Positions 36,564 through 46,883 of a DNA stretch of 64,000 bases are shown here, in pieces. The notes beneath the pieces are model-generated. The model had not been told where the DNA came from. It made no database searches and worked only from the letters and a program-made list of their open reading frames with translations. Every line of letters begins with the position of its first letter. Within the stretch, counting starts at the first letter, position 1. A program made the translations under genes and the position numbers. Source of the DNA: Paenibacillus sp. JDR-2 (GTDB lineage Bacteria > Bacillota > Bacilli > Paenibacillales > Paenibacillaceae); NCBI RefSeq assembly GCF_000023585.1, contig NC_012914.1:3874001-3938000 (forward strand), read 5' to 3'.

Positions 36564-37025
36564 CTACACCTCTATCTGCTCAAGCTGAATGATCTCGCTT
36601 TTGTTCAGTACTTCGGACAGATTCAGCATAATAAGCAGCCGGTTATCTCCGAACTTCGCAATACCTCTTAAATATTTCGCTTTAATGCCGCCCACAATCT
36701 CCGGCGGCGAATCGATGGTATCCGTGTCGATATCCACTACGTCATTGGCAGAATCAACGATAAAGCCAACTTCCATTTCGTTTACCGCAACAACAATGAT
36801 CCGGCTGTTCTCCGTTGTTGCCGACTCTTCCAAGCCAAAGCGGCCGCGTAGGTCAATAACGGGAACGACGATACCTCGCAGATTAATAACTCCTTTAATG
36901 AAGGAAGGAGTTTTCGGGACGCGCGTAATTGGGGATAAACGTTCGATTGTACGGACTTTATCCACCTCAATGCCATATTCCTCATGTGCCAGCGAAAATA
37001 CGATTACTTTTAATTCTTCTCCCAT
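36564..37025 (-). CDS. cheW: Chemotaxis coupling protein CheW
   Basis: Scaffold linking CheA to chemoreceptors. The 153-aa SH3-like protein shows VIVFSLAHEEYGIEVDKVRTI, FIKGVINLRGIVVPVIDLRGRFG and GIAKFGDNRLLIMLNL. The ATG at 37025 with AGGGAGGGCTTAACG gives the usual length; the frame is open further upstream into cheA. It lies between cheA (overlap-free) and cheC. Confidence 0.96.
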   Translation of the reverse strand: MGEELKVIVFSLAHEEYGIEVDKVRTIERLSPITRVPKTPSFIKGVINLRGIVVPVIDLRGRFGLEESATTENSRIIVVAVNEMEVGFIVDSANDVVDIDTDTIDSPPEIVGGIKAKYLRGIAKFGDNRLLIMLNLSEVLNKSEIIQLEQIEV

Positions 37026-37038
37026 CGTTAAGCCCTCC

Positions 37039-39108
37039 CTATTTGATAAGTGCGTTAGGATCAATAATGAGCGCCACTTGGCCATCGCCAAGAATGGTCG
37101 CACCGGATATTGCCTCGATATTGGTCAAATATTTGCCTAGCGATTTCAATACAATCTCGCTTTGTCCAATAAACTCATCAACGGTAATTGCCGCCCATTT
37201 ATCTCCTTTTCGGATGACGACAATTTCGGTCTCCGTCTCGTTTTGCTCGTTAAAGTCGGGCGAATCGAGTACTTTGCTTAAAGAAACCAAAGGAATAACC
37301 GCGTTACGGAAGTGAATCATCCGGTTGCCGTGAACGTTCAGGATTTGTTCCTTCTGGACAATACCCGTTTCCACGATTGACGTAAGCGGAATCGCGTATT
37401 TCTCCGAACCTAGCTTAATAAGCATTGCCGAAATAATAGATAGAGTCAGAGGCAATTGAACGGCAAACTTCGTTCCGCGCCCAAGTGCGGAATCTACCGT
37501 TACATTGCCGCCAAGCGAAGTGATCTTGGATCTAACGACATCGAGACCAACGCCGCGACCGGAGATATCCGAAATTTTATCCGCCGTACTGAAGCCGGGA
37601 GCAAATATTAACATGTTGATATCTTCGTCAGACAGCTGCTTCGCCTGATCTTCCGTAACAACGCCGTTCTTGATCGCTGTTTGGAGAACCTTCTCGCGGT
37701 TAATGCCTCGGCCGTCTTCCTCAACCTCGATAAAGACATGGTTGCCGCTGTGATAAGCCCGAAGGTTAATCGTGCCTGTCTCCGATTTGCCCGCTGAGAT
37801 ACGTTCCTGGGTGGTTTCGATGCCATGGTCCACCGAATTGCGGAGCAAGTGAACGAGCGGGTCACCAATCTCGTCAATAACTGTGCGGTCAAGCTCGGTA
37901 TCCGCACCCGTGATTACCAGATCAATCTTCTTGTCGAGTGATTTGGCCAAGTCGCGGATCATGCGCGGGAACCGGTTAAAGACCGAATCTACCGGAACCA
38001 TTCTCAGCTTCAGAACGATATTTTGCAGATCGGAGCTGACGCGGGTCATATGCTCAACGGTTTCTGTCAGATCGTTGCGGCGGATTTCGCTGGAAAGCTG
38101 CTCCAGCCTAACGCGGTCGATCAGCAGCTCGCTGAATAGGTTCATCAGAGCATCCAGACGATCGATATCAACGCGGATCGTTCTAGATACGGCTGCAGGC
38201 GCAGTGGATGCTGCAGCCTGCGTGCGTGCTGCGCTAACCTGCTTGCCCGCTTCTTCCTTCGCGGCTTCCGATTGCGTTGCGGCTGGTGCTGGTGCCGCAG
38301 CCGGAGCCTGCTCCTTGGCCGCCGCATTATTCAGCATCGCGAGCGACTCAAGATCCAGCAGCGCTACAGATACTTTCTCGATCTCAGAGATTGCTGCAAT
38401 TTGAGCTTCCAGCTCTTGCTGGGATAAGGTCGAGATCGCAAACACGGAGAAGGAACGATCGAATTTCTCCTGCTCCAAATCGGTTACGGAAGGCTCGGAT
38501 TTTACGATGTCGCCGTTTTTGCCCAGCAGGTCGAATACCATATAGGCACGCACGCCTTTTAAAACGCAATCTTCACGGATTTCTACTTCGATATAGTAAA
38601 CGTTATGTCCGCTATCGATAGATTGCTGGATAACCGAGGTTTGGAATTCATCCAGAATTCCGCCGGTTTGCTGCACGGATCCGGACGGAGCAGATGATGC
38701 AGCCGTAGAAGCTCCGGCAGTTTTGTAGTCCCCTTTGACGATGGACTGCAACGAAGCCACAATCGCGGTTACATCCGCTTTGCCCGTTCCGCCGCCTACG
38801 ATATCCTGAACCATGGACTCGAGCGCATCAAGTCCCTTGAACAAGGTGTCGAAAATAAATTCATCCATCTTCAGCTTGCTGTTTCGTACAAGATCAAGCA
38901 CGTTTTCCATCTCATGAGTCAGCGAGGCAAGATCCTCATACCCCATCGTTGCAGACATCCCTTTTAGGGTGTGGGCAGAGCGGAAAATTGACTGGACGAT
39001 CGTCAGATCCTCCGGCTCGCTCTCCAGGCGAAGCAAATTCTCGTTCAAAGCTTGCAGGTGATCATTGGACTCGTCGATAAACATCGATAAGTAGGCGTTC
39101 ATATCCAT
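37039..39108 (-). CDS. cheA: Chemotaxis histidine kinase CheA
   Basis: Central kinase of chemotaxis, passing phosphate to CheY and CheB. The 689-aa protein has P1 with phospho-accepting His46 (SAHTLKGMSATMG), a P2 CheY-binding region (about 160-255), an Ala-rich linker, P3 dimerisation (DRLDALMNLFSELLIDRVRLEQL), P4 with N box HLLRNSVDHGIE and G boxes, and the CheW-like P5 regulatory domain. The ATG at 39108 has GGAGGTGCG upstream. Its length is close to B. subtilis CheA (672 aa). Confidence 0.97.
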   Translation of the reverse strand: MDMNAYLSMFIDESNDHLQALNENLLRLESEPEDLTIVQSIFRSAHTLKGMSATMGYEDLASLTHEMENVLDLVRNSKLKMDEFIFDTLFKGLDALESMVQDIVGGGTGKADVTAIVASLQSIVKGDYKTAGASTAASSAPSGSVQQTGGILDEFQTSVIQQSIDSGHNVYYIEVEIREDCVLKGVRAYMVFDLLGKNGDIVKSEPSVTDLEQEKFDRSFSVFAISTLSQQELEAQIAAISEIEKVSVALLDLESLAMLNNAAAKEQAPAAAPAPAATQSEAAKEEAGKQVSAARTQAAASTAPAAVSRTIRVDIDRLDALMNLFSELLIDRVRLEQLSSEIRRNDLTETVEHMTRVSSDLQNIVLKLRMVPVDSVFNRFPRMIRDLAKSLDKKIDLVITGADTELDRTVIDEIGDPLVHLLRNSVDHGIETTQERISAGKSETGTINLRAYHSGNHVFIEVEEDGRGINREKVLQTAIKNGVVTEDQAKQLSDEDINMLIFAPGFSTADKISDISGRGVGLDVVRSKITSLGGNVTVDSALGRGTKFAVQLPLTLSIISAMLIKLGSEKYAIPLTSIVETGIVQKEQILNVHGNRMIHFRNAVIPLVSLSKVLDSPDFNEQNETETEIVVIRKGDKWAAITVDEFIGQSEIVLKSLGKYLTNIEAISGATILGDGQVALIIDPNALIK

Positions 39109-39144
39109 TTTGTCGCACCTCCTGATAGGACTTTATATCATCTA

Positions 39145-40473
39145 TTATCCTTTCAATACCGCATGCTGCAGCTCGGCAGCAATCTGCTGCAGAGGCAGTA
39201 CCGTCTTCACGCAGCCGGTCTCTATTGCGCTGCGCGGCATTCCATAAACGACGCAGGTCTGTTCGGATTCGGCAATCGCCGATTCCGCGCCGCTGTCGAC
39301 GAGAGCTTTCATCCCTTTGGCTCCGTCGCTTCCCATTCCCGTCATGATGACGGCGTGACGTTTCAGCTCGTCAAATGGGGTTAATGATTCGAACAGAACA
39401 TCAACCGAAGGACGATGTCCGTTGCACGGCGGCTTCTGGGTAAGCTGGACATAATAACCGCTCTGGTCCTTTGCCAGTTCCATGTGATGACCGCCGGGGG
39501 CGATATAGACAACCCCGGCCTTCAACCGCTCACCCTGTGAAGCCTCCACAACCTCAAGCTCACTAAAGCTGTCCAGACGCTGGGCAAGCGATTTTGTAAA
39601 CTTGGGAGGCATATGCTGGACAACCAATACGGGCGCGGCCAACCGGGCCGGAAGCGAAGTGATCACTTCATGCAAAGCGCGTGGACCGCCAGTTGAAGTT
39701 CCGATGGCAATTAATTGATCAAAGCTGTCCGATGCTGTCTTCTGTCTATACCGCTTCTGTTCTCTGTTTTCCTCCAGTGCCGCTGCGACTGGCGCAACCG
39801 GTATAATCGGTGCTGCCTCATAAGGTCTGCCGCCATCAGTCAATGGCTTTATCGGATTTCTTAAGCCACCGGATGCTCTGGTTTTCTTCTCAAATGCCGG
39901 AGCAGATGCATCTCTTGCCTCTGCCTGCTGTTCCGGCTGCAGAAGCCCACGCTTTCGGTTTTTCCTTTCTTCCAACGATTTCACGGGCTGTACAAGCTGT
40001 GACTGCTCGGGCTTGTCCCGTTTCATGGAAGCTTTCTTCTTATCCGTGTCCATAACAGAGGCTGAATACCTTCTAGTCAAGACCGCAATTCTGAGCTTCT
40101 CCAGCAACAGCTCTCCGACCCGGACAATATCATTTGAGAAAGCGCCCATCGGCTTGCGGATAAAGTCAAAAGCCCCTAACTGCAGTGCCTTAATGGTTTC
40201 TCTCGTGTTCTCTTCGCTGATGCCGGATAACATGATCACAGGTGTCGGCTGTTCGATCATGATCCGCTGCAGGGCATCGAGCCCGTTAAGCTCGGGCATC
40301 TCAAGATCAAGGGTTACAGCATCGGGCTTCCACTTCTTGACGGCTTCAATGGCTTCAAGACCATTACAAGCGGTTGCCACAATCGTAAATTGGGGGTCTT
40401 GAACGATTAGATCGCTGAATATTTTTCTCATGAAAGGCGAATCGTCCACGACCAGCACGCGATAAGGAGCCAT
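39145..40473 (-). CDS. cheB: Chemotaxis protein-glutamate methylesterase CheB
   Basis: Phospho-regulated receptor demethylase. The N-terminal receiver has Asp10, Asp11 and phospho-acceptor Asp56; the C-terminal esterase has the catalytic triad Ser260 (IGTSTGGPRAL), His287 (VQHMPPKFT) and Asp in MTGMGSDGAKG. The inter-domain linker (about 135-250) is unusually long, basic and Gln/Pro-rich, so the 442-aa protein is longer than B. subtilis CheB (about 357 aa). The ATG at 40473 follows GGGGGGAAC. Confidence 0.96.
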   Translation of the reverse strand: MAPYRVLVVDDSPFMRKIFSDLIVQDPQFTIVATACNGLEAIEAVKKWKPDAVTLDLEMPELNGLDALQRIMIEQPTPVIMLSGISEENTRETIKALQLGAFDFIRKPMGAFSNDIVRVGELLLEKLRIAVLTRRYSASVMDTDKKKASMKRDKPEQSQLVQPVKSLEERKNRKRGLLQPEQQAEARDASAPAFEKKTRASGGLRNPIKPLTDGGRPYEAAPIIPVAPVAAALEENREQKRYRQKTASDSFDQLIAIGTSTGGPRALHEVITSLPARLAAPVLVVQHMPPKFTKSLAQRLDSFSELEVVEASQGERLKAGVVYIAPGGHHMELAKDQSGYYVQLTQKPPCNGHRPSVDVLFESLTPFDELKRHAVIMTGMGSDGAKGMKALVDSGAESAIAESEQTCVVYGMPRSAIETGCVKTVLPLQQIAAELQHAVLKG

Positions 40474-40501
40474 CCTGTTCCCCCCTCTTATGTATGTATA
40501 A

Positions 40502-41374
40502 CTACCGGTTAAACCTAAACATCTTATGTATGAATCCTCTTACCCCAGCTGCAGCGGTTTGCTCCGGAATGGACATCTCCAAGTATCGGCGTGCAATTTC
40601 GTCAATTCCCTTTGATGCGTCGCTTCCGGGAAAAGCAACGGTAAACGGCGTTTGCCGCTTTACGGCTTTCGTGACATTCGGATCATCCAGGATAACGCCT
40701 AATGTAGGAAGTTCGGCATGAAGGAATCTTCTTGCTACAAGATTAATTTTGTCCGCAGTCTGGATGCCTTCCCTGCGGTCTGTCGCGCGGTTAATAATCA
40801 ACTTAAAGGATGCGTTGATTCCCATCGACTTGACCATCTTTACCAGAGCATATGCATCTGTAATCGCTGTTGGCTCCGGCGTTGTCACAACAAAGGTTTC
40901 TTCCGCCGCCGAGATAAACTTGACGGTTTCCTTCGACAGGCCCGCTCCCGTATCAAAGAGAATAAAATCATATTCCCCCTGTAACTTGCCGATCTGATCG
41001 GAGAACCAGTCCAGCTGTTCCGCGGTTAAGTCAAGAAGATCCTGAAACCCTGAACCACCTGCTATAAAATGTACGCCGGAAGGTCCAATTTGGATAATAT
41101 CCCATATGGTTTTATCCTGCTTGAACAGATGATAGAGGTGATAGGAAGAGCTCACCCCCATCAGAACATCGATGTTGGCCATGCCGATATCCGCGTCAAA
41201 TACAAGCACTTTTTTCCCCAAGCGTTGCAGCGAAATAGCAAAGTTCAGGCTGAAGTTGGATTTGCCAACTCCGCCCTTCCCGCTCGTGATCGTCACGATG
41301 CGGGTAGGACGGGCAGTCTCCTGACCCATCCTCATCTTCACCATGTTGCGAAGCGCCTCTGCTTGATCATTCAT
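40502..41374 (-). CDS. flhG: MinD-like ATPase FlhG (YlxH)
   Basis: ParA/MinD-type ATPase that with FlhF controls flagellar number and placement. The 290-aa protein has the deviant Walker A TSGKGGVGKSNFSLNFA near residue 30 and FDADIGMANIDVLMG and ILFDTGAGLS as switch regions; the N-terminal RNMVKMRMGQ region resembles the FlhF-activating helix. The ATG at 41374 overlaps the flhF stop by 8 nt. Confidence 0.94.
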   Translation of the reverse strand: MNDQAEALRNMVKMRMGQETARPTRIVTITSGKGGVGKSNFSLNFAISLQRLGKKVLVFDADIGMANIDVLMGVSSSYHLYHLFKQDKTIWDIIQIGPSGVHFIAGGSGFQDLLDLTAEQLDWFSDQIGKLQGEYDFILFDTGAGLSKETVKFISAAEETFVVTTPEPTAITDAYALVKMVKSMGINASFKLIINRATDRREGIQTADKINLVARRFLHAELPTLGVILDDPNVTKAVKRQTPFTVAFPGSDASKGIDEIARRYLEMSIPEQTAAAGVRGFIHKMFRFNR

Positions 41375-42617
41375 CGGCAGGGGCCCCCAGCAGCGAATCA
41401 ATATATCGCTCCGCATTAAATGGGGCAATATCATCAGGCACGGTCTGGCCGCTAGCAACAAACACAGGCTGCAATTCATTCTTTAAGGCCAGGTTCAAGA
41501 TCGATCCGTACACCGAAGTTTCATCCAGCTTTGTGAACAGCACCTTGCGGACTCCATATTTCACAAAATTGTCCGCGACCGCCATCATGTCTTTGGTTTT
41601 GCCGGTTAAGCTCAGCACCAAAACGGTCTCGCTCTGCTGGCTGGACTGCAGGAGACTGTTCACTTCGGATACATGAAGCTCATTGCGGAAATTCCGTCCC
41701 GCCGTATCCATATAGATCAGTTCACGGTCCTCCAGCTGCTTGAAGGCTTTTGGCAGATCCATCGGCGAGAACACAACCTCCATTGGCACATTCAGAATAT
41801 TCGCATACGTTCGCAGCTGATCAACCGCTGCAATTCTGTAAGTATCCGATGTAATTAAACCTATCTGCCGCCCGAACTTGATCGATTGTCCGGCTGCCAG
41901 CTTTGCGATTGTAGTCGTCTTGCCCACACCTGTAGGGCCAACAAAATGAACGATTCTTGCCGATTCGCTTATGGATTGGTGACTGTACGGATCCAGCCAT
42001 TCCAACAACAGCTCCCGGGCGGTCTGCCAGGTTTCCGCCCCGGTTGGCATTTCCTTGTTTCCAGCTATTCTCTCGTTAACAGCGTCTATTAAGCGGTCGA
42101 TCAGTTCCGGCTCCACTTCTTGTTGGACCAAACGTCCATACAAGGATTGAATAGCAAGCGGTCGGTCAATCTCCGGCTTTTGCATCGAAAGCTGCTTCAG
42201 AGATTGCTTGATATACCGGATCTCTTCTAACAGATCATCGTTTATCCGGTTTATCGTCTGTGACGGAGGCGAAGCCGCCACAACAGGCGGAGTCGGCTGA
42301 ACGGCCGGCACAGGTGTGGGAGGCGGAGGTTCCAGAACCGCCGTTGCCGTAGCAGCTTGTCGTTTCGACTCTTGAATCGCATGTACAACCCGCTGGACCT
42401 CTGCTGCCGCTTTTTTCGGCTGGGTTGCTGCAACGGGTGCGGCTGCCCCAGACTCAATTGCAGCTATAACTTCCATCTTTTTCTTCCGGAACATCCCCAT
42501 AAAACCGCCGATCCGGACTTCCTTTGTATTCAGAATGACCGCATCTTTGCCAAGCTCGCTCCGAATCATCGGCAACGCTTCCGGCAAGGCATTCACCACA
42601 TAACGTTTTACTCTCAT
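41367..42617 (-). CDS. flhF: Flagellar biosynthesis SRP-like GTPase FlhF
   Basis: SRP-family GTPase placing the flagellar basal body. The 416-aa protein has a basic N-terminal B domain, a Pro/Ala-rich linker (about 70-125), then NG domains with GPTGVGKTTTIAKLA, ITSDTYRIAAVDQLRTYA, MDTAGRNF and TKLDET. The ATG at 42617 overlaps the flhA stop (ATGA) behind GGGGTGG. It pairs with FlhG downstream. Confidence 0.96.
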   Translation of the reverse strand: MRVKRYVVNALPEALPMIRSELGKDAVILNTKEVRIGGFMGMFRKKKMEVIAAIESGAAAPVAATQPKKAAAEVQRVVHAIQESKRQAATATAVLEPPPPTPVPAVQPTPPVVAASPPSQTINRINDDLLEEIRYIKQSLKQLSMQKPEIDRPLAIQSLYGRLVQQEVEPELIDRLIDAVNERIAGNKEMPTGAETWQTARELLLEWLDPYSHQSISESARIVHFVGPTGVGKTTTIAKLAAGQSIKFGRQIGLITSDTYRIAAVDQLRTYANILNVPMEVVFSPMDLPKAFKQLEDRELIYMDTAGRNFRNELHVSEVNSLLQSSQQSETVLVLSLTGKTKDMMAVADNFVKYGVRKVLFTKLDETSVYGSILNLALKNELQPVFVASGQTVPDDIAPFNAERYIDSLLGAPADE

Positions 42618-44647
42618 AAATTCACCACCCCTACGCTTTGAACTTCAATGTTAGGCTCAAGCTCGCTATACGACAGTACCGGTACATCCTGCATGGTCCG
42701 CTCAACGATTTGTCTGAGATACATGCGAATGGTAGGGGAAGTCAGTACAACGGGATGTTGGCCGGATTGAATTTGGCGCGACACTTGCTCATTGAGCTTC
42801 TGATAGATTTGCTGCGTTGCAACAGGATCAAGCGCAATATAACTACCCTGGTCAGTCTGCTGAACCGACTCCGCGATTTTCTTCTCAAGCGCTGGACCTA
42901 CGGTGATAACCCGCAGCATATTCCCCGTTGAAGTGAACTGCTGCGTAATCTGCCTCGACAACGCTTGTCGGGCATATTCCGTAAGAATATCCGGGTCCTT
43001 CGTATAATGGGCTTGATCCGCCAGCGATTCGAAGATCGTAACCAGATCGCGGATCGACACTTTTTCGCGCAGAAGCTTAGCCAGTACCTTTTGCAAATCG
43101 CCAATAGATAATATAGAAGGAATAAGTTCTTCGATAAGTGCCGGGTACGACTCTTTCACATTCTCTACAAGAGCCTTAGTCTCTTGACGGCCAATCAGCT
43201 CATGCGCATGTCGCTTAATAATTTCCGTCAAATGTGTCGCCACAACGGACGGTGGATCTACAACGGTATATCCGGAGATTTCCGCTCTCTCCTTCATTGC
43301 TTCATCAATCCAGAGCGCCGGAAGTCCAAACGCCGGTTCCGTTGTTTCGATTCCGATAACAGACTCGTCTTCAAAGCCTGGGCTCATCGCCAGATAATGG
43401 TTAAGCAGCAATTCGCCGCGTGCAACGATATTCCCCTTGATCTTGATGACATACTCATTGGGCCTCAGCTGAATGTTATCGCGTATCCGGATGACCGGTA
43501 CCACAAGTCCAAGCTCCAGGGCGCATTGCCTGCGTATCATAATAATCCGGTCAAGCAGATCTCCTCCCTGCTGCGTATCCGCCAGCGGAATAAGGCCATA
43601 GCCAAATTCGAATTCGATCGGATCAACCTGCAGCAAGCTGATAACACTTTCGGGGCTGCGCACCTCTTCGATTTGCTGCTCCTCCTCCATAAGCTCTTCC
43701 TGATGCATTTGCTTGGCAATGGATTGCTGCATCCTCCAGGCCCCAAACAGGAGCAAGGCGGCAAAAGGAACCGTACGCAGAATGCCGATTGGCGTAAATA
43801 CGCCGAGCAAAGTGATAGTTCCTGCCACGATATAGAGCAGCTTCGGGTATTTAAGGAGCTGCGTTGTAACGTCCTGCGCGAAGTTTCCGTCCGAAGCGGC
43901 ACGGGTTACGATAAGGCCTGCTGCCGTGGAGATTAGCAAGGCCGGAATCTGGCTGACCAGACCGTCACCAATCGTAAGAATCGAGTAGGTTTGCAGAGCA
44001 TCGCTAAAGCTGTCCCCGTGAATGGCCATCCCGATAATGAAACCGCCAATGAGGTTAATAAGCAAGATAATGATAGAAGCAATGGCATCGCCTTTGACGA
44101 ATTTACTTGCACCGTCCATGGAGCCGTAAAAGTCCGCTTCTCTTTCGATTTTCGAGCGGCGCTCACGCGCCTGCTGTTCATTAATCAGTCCCGCGTTCAG
44201 GTCGGCATCAATACTCATTTGCTTGCCGGGCATCGCGTCGAGCGTAAATCTGGCTGCAACTTCCGCTACCCGCTCCGAACCTTTCGTAATAACGATGAAC
44301 TGTACAACGACCAGGATGAGAAATACGACGAAGCCAATCGCAATTTGCCCTCCGCCTACCCAGGATCCAAACGTCTGAACAACCTCGCCTGCGTGGCCGT
44401 GCGACAAGATATTGCGTGTTGTCGAGACGTTAAGCGCAAGCCGGAATAAGGTCGTAACAAGCAGGATTGCAGGGAAGATAGAGAAATCGAGAGCTTCCTT
44501 CGTATTCATCGCAATCAGCAGAATCATGAGCGCGATCGAAATGTTCAGGATGAGCAAAATATCTAGCAGCAGTGTTGGTATAGGGATGACCATCATGAGT
44601 ACGATGCCGATAATCCCAGCTAAGATAGCAATATCTTTCACTTTCAT
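42614..44647 (-). CDS. flhA: Flagellar type III export gate protein FlhA
   Basis: Nonameric export gate. The 677-aa protein has eight membrane segments in its first ~330 residues, including the FHIPEP-type signature region (ALLISTAAGLIVTRAASD, RFTLDAMPGKQMSIDADLNAG), and a large cytoplasmic chaperone-binding domain. The ATG at 44647 has GGAGGAGAC upstream. It follows flhB in the standard order. Confidence 0.97.
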   Translation of the reverse strand: MKVKDIAILAGIIGIVLMMVIPIPTLLLDILLILNISIALMILLIAMNTKEALDFSIFPAILLVTTLFRLALNVSTTRNILSHGHAGEVVQTFGSWVGGGQIAIGFVVFLILVVVQFIVITKGSERVAEVAARFTLDAMPGKQMSIDADLNAGLINEQQARERRSKIEREADFYGSMDGASKFVKGDAIASIIILLINLIGGFIIGMAIHGDSFSDALQTYSILTIGDGLVSQIPALLISTAAGLIVTRAASDGNFAQDVTTQLLKYPKLLYIVAGTITLLGVFTPIGILRTVPFAALLLFGAWRMQQSIAKQMHQEELMEEEQQIEEVRSPESVISLLQVDPIEFEFGYGLIPLADTQQGGDLLDRIIMIRRQCALELGLVVPVIRIRDNIQLRPNEYVIKIKGNIVARGELLLNHYLAMSPGFEDESVIGIETTEPAFGLPALWIDEAMKERAEISGYTVVDPPSVVATHLTEIIKRHAHELIGRQETKALVENVKESYPALIEELIPSILSIGDLQKVLAKLLREKVSIRDLVTIFESLADQAHYTKDPDILTEYARQALSRQITQQFTSTGNMLRVITVGPALEKKIAESVQQTDQGSYIALDPVATQQIYQKLNEQVSRQIQSGQHPVVLTSPTIRMYLRQIVERTMQDVPVLSYSELEPNIEVQSVGVVNL

Positions 44648-44669
44648 GATGTTGTCTCCTCCCTCTCAA

Positions 44670-45767
44670 TTATGATGATCGAACCCGGCCTTTCATTTTA
44701 TAGACAGCCGCCAATACTTCCGCCACAGCTTGGAACAAATCGGCAGGTATTGAATCGCCGATATCGGCCCGTTCGTATAACGCTCTGGCCAGCGGCTTAT
44801 TTTCCATCATGACAACGCCGTGTTCCTTGGCAACTTCACGTATGCGGAGCGCCAAGTGATCCATCCCTTTTGCAATAATGAGCGGAGCCTCCATCTTGGA
44901 AGCATCATACTGCAAGGCAATAGCAAAGTGGGTCGGGTTCGTAATAACTACGTCGGCCTTAGGCACCTCCTGCATCATCCGCTGCATCGCCATCCGGCGC
45001 TGCCTTTCACGGATTTTACCTTTGATAAGAGGATCGCCCTCCGACTTTTTGTATTCGTCTTTGATGTCCTGCTTAGACATTCTCAAACTTTTGGCATGCT
45101 CGTAACGCTGGTACATGTAATCGGCGAAAGCCAGTATTACAAGAACAGCTCCGGTCTCTAGCCCCAGCTTGACCGTCAATCCGGCGGTAAAGGAGAAGAT
45201 TTGCTGGACCGATAAACTTGATAAAACAAGAATCTTGTCCCAATCGCTCCAAATCGCCCGATAGACCAGGATGCCGATGATTAAGAGCTTTAATATGCTC
45301 TTCAGAAACTCAACTACCGTTCGCATAGAGAATATCTGCTTAAACCCGTTAATCGGATTCAGCTTGGAGAACTTCGGCTTAAGCGATTCACCCGTAAGTA
45401 GGAATCCGAACTGCACAACGTTTCCCAGAATCGCTACGATTACTACGATGGCGAAAATCGGCGCCAAGAACATCAGCATATCGACCGCAAGCTTGTCAAA
45501 CAGCGGCATGATGTTGGCAGTTGTAACATCCATCGTCAGCCAGTTATCAAACAGCTCCTGGAACACGCTCATAATTCTCGTTTTATAGTAACTGCCTAAA
45601 GCCGCAAAGGTAGCAAAGGTAAAGAGCAAAATCATGGAACTTGGCAAATCGTTGGATTTGGCAATCTGCCCTTTTTTGCGGGCTTCCTGCGTTTTCTTAG
45701 GTGTCGCTTTTTCCGTTTTTTCCTGACTAAACAGCTGCAAGTCTAGCTCTAGGTAGTAAGATCTCAA
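44670..45767 (-). CDS. flhB: Flagellar export switch protein FlhB
   Basis: Export apparatus protein that autocleaves to switch from hook to filament export. The 365-aa product has four membrane segments and the cleavage motif NPTH in ADVVITNPTHFAIAL. The start is TTG at 45767 with AGGAGG 8 nt upstream, giving the N-terminus RSYYLELDLQLFSQEKTEKATPKK in which the TEKATPKK signature is standard. It lies between fliR and flhA. Confidence 0.96.
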   Translation of the reverse strand: MRSYYLELDLQLFSQEKTEKATPKKTQEARKKGQIAKSNDLPSSMILLFTFATFAALGSYYKTRIMSVFQELFDNWLTMDVTTANIMPLFDKLAVDMLMFLAPIFAIVVIVAILGNVVQFGFLLTGESLKPKFSKLNPINGFKQIFSMRTVVEFLKSILKLLIIGILVYRAIWSDWDKILVLSSLSVQQIFSFTAGLTVKLGLETGAVLVILAFADYMYQRYEHAKSLRMSKQDIKDEYKKSEGDPLIKGKIRERQRRMAMQRMMQEVPKADVVITNPTHFAIALQYDASKMEAPLIIAKGMDHLALRIREVAKEHGVVMMENKPLARALYERADIGDSIPADLFQAVAEVLAAVYKMKGRVRSS

Positions 45768-45780
45768 CGTTGCAGCCTCC

Positions 45781-46575
45781 TTATTTGCTTTCGGTTTGTT
45801 GCACAATGCCGAACAATTGCTCCAGGTTGTCAAACATGATGGCAAAGAGTCTTTCGAATATCGCGGATATACCGGGAAGCACCAGGATTAATAATCCAAG
45901 TCCAAGCAACAGCTTAAGCGGAATCCCGATAACAAACACGTTATATTGAGGAGCTGTCTTTGCCAAGAAGCCAAGGCCTACATCCGTCAGAAACATCGCA
46001 ATGACAAGCGGGGCTGCGACCTGCATGGCCAGCAAGAATGCGTTCCCTACCGCCCGTGACAGGAAATCGGTTATGCTGCCATCGTAAATCCTGCTAAACA
46101 GTTCGTTGGACAAGGGCATCCATTTGTAGCTGTCCATCAATCCGGTTAACAGATAATGATGCCCGTTAACGGCCAGAAACACCATAATAAGCAGCATGTA
46201 TTTGAAGTTGCCCAGCAGCGGAGCCGAGACACCCGTCATCGGATCAATGACGTTTGACATGGCGAATCCGATCTGCATGTCCATCAGTGCGCCGGCTGTT
46301 TGCACAACCGTCATAAAGAGATAAACGATATACCCCATCAGAAGTCCAATCAGGACTTCCCGGAATATGTACAGAATATATTCAGCATCCATCGGTACCG
46401 TCTGCTCTTTCAACCCATAGGTCATAAAGACAATAAGCGAGAGAAAAAAGCCAAGTCCGATCTTGAAGGTGCTTGGAACTCCACGCATGTTAAACAGCGG
46501 GGCTACGACGAAAAACGATGTCATTCGACAAAAAATAAGCAAAAAAATAGGGAAGTACTCCACGATCTGATCCAT
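45781..46575 (-). CDS. fliR: Flagellar export channel protein FliR
   Basis: Core component of the FliPQR export channel. The 264-aa hydrophobic protein has about six membrane segments and the family features LIFCRMTSFFVVAPLF at the start and IGFAMSNVIDPMTG in the middle. The ATG at 46575 is weakly served (AACGGAAATC). It lies between fliQ and flhB. Confidence 0.95.
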   Translation of the reverse strand: MDQIVEYFPIFLLIFCRMTSFFVVAPLFNMRGVPSTFKIGLGFFLSLIVFMTYGLKEQTVPMDAEYILYIFREVLIGLLMGYIVYLFMTVVQTAGALMDMQIGFAMSNVIDPMTGVSAPLLGNFKYMLLIMVFLAVNGHHYLLTGLMDSYKWMPLSNELFSRIYDGSITDFLSRAVGNAFLLAMQVAAPLVIAMFLTDVGLGFLAKTAPQYNVFVIGIPLKLLLGLGLLILVLPGISAIFERLFAIMFDNLEQLFGIVQQTESK

Positions 46576-46591
46576 GATTTCCGTTCACAAC

Positions 46592-46861
46592 CTATCCGAT
46601 GTATTTATACAAGTTGTTCAGCAGATTGTAAGTGAAATCGACGATTACATTCAGAATCCAAGGTCCGAATATAATCAGGGATACAAAGACCGCTACGATT
46701 TTTGGCACAAAAGCTAACGTCTGCTCTTGAATTTGGGTAGTCGCTTGAAAAATACTGATGATTAATCCGACGACTAGAGCGAGAACGAGCATCGGCGCGC
46801 TGGCTTTCAATACAGTACTGATGGCTTGTCCGGCCAATCCGATGATGAAATCAGCACTCAT
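46592..46861 (-). CDS. fliQ: Flagellar export channel protein FliQ
   Basis: Two-helix membrane protein of the export channel, 89 aa, with LVVGLIISIFQATTQIQEQT and FVPKIVAVFVSLIIFGPWIL. The ATG at 46861 follows GGGAGGAACG. It lies between fliP and fliR. Confidence 0.96.
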   Translation of the reverse strand: MSADFIIGLAGQAISTVLKASAPMLVLALVVGLIISIFQATTQIQEQTLAFVPKIVAVFVSLIIFGPWILNVIVDFTYNLLNNLYKYIG

Positions 46862-46883
46862 TGAACGTTCCTCCCTGTCATAG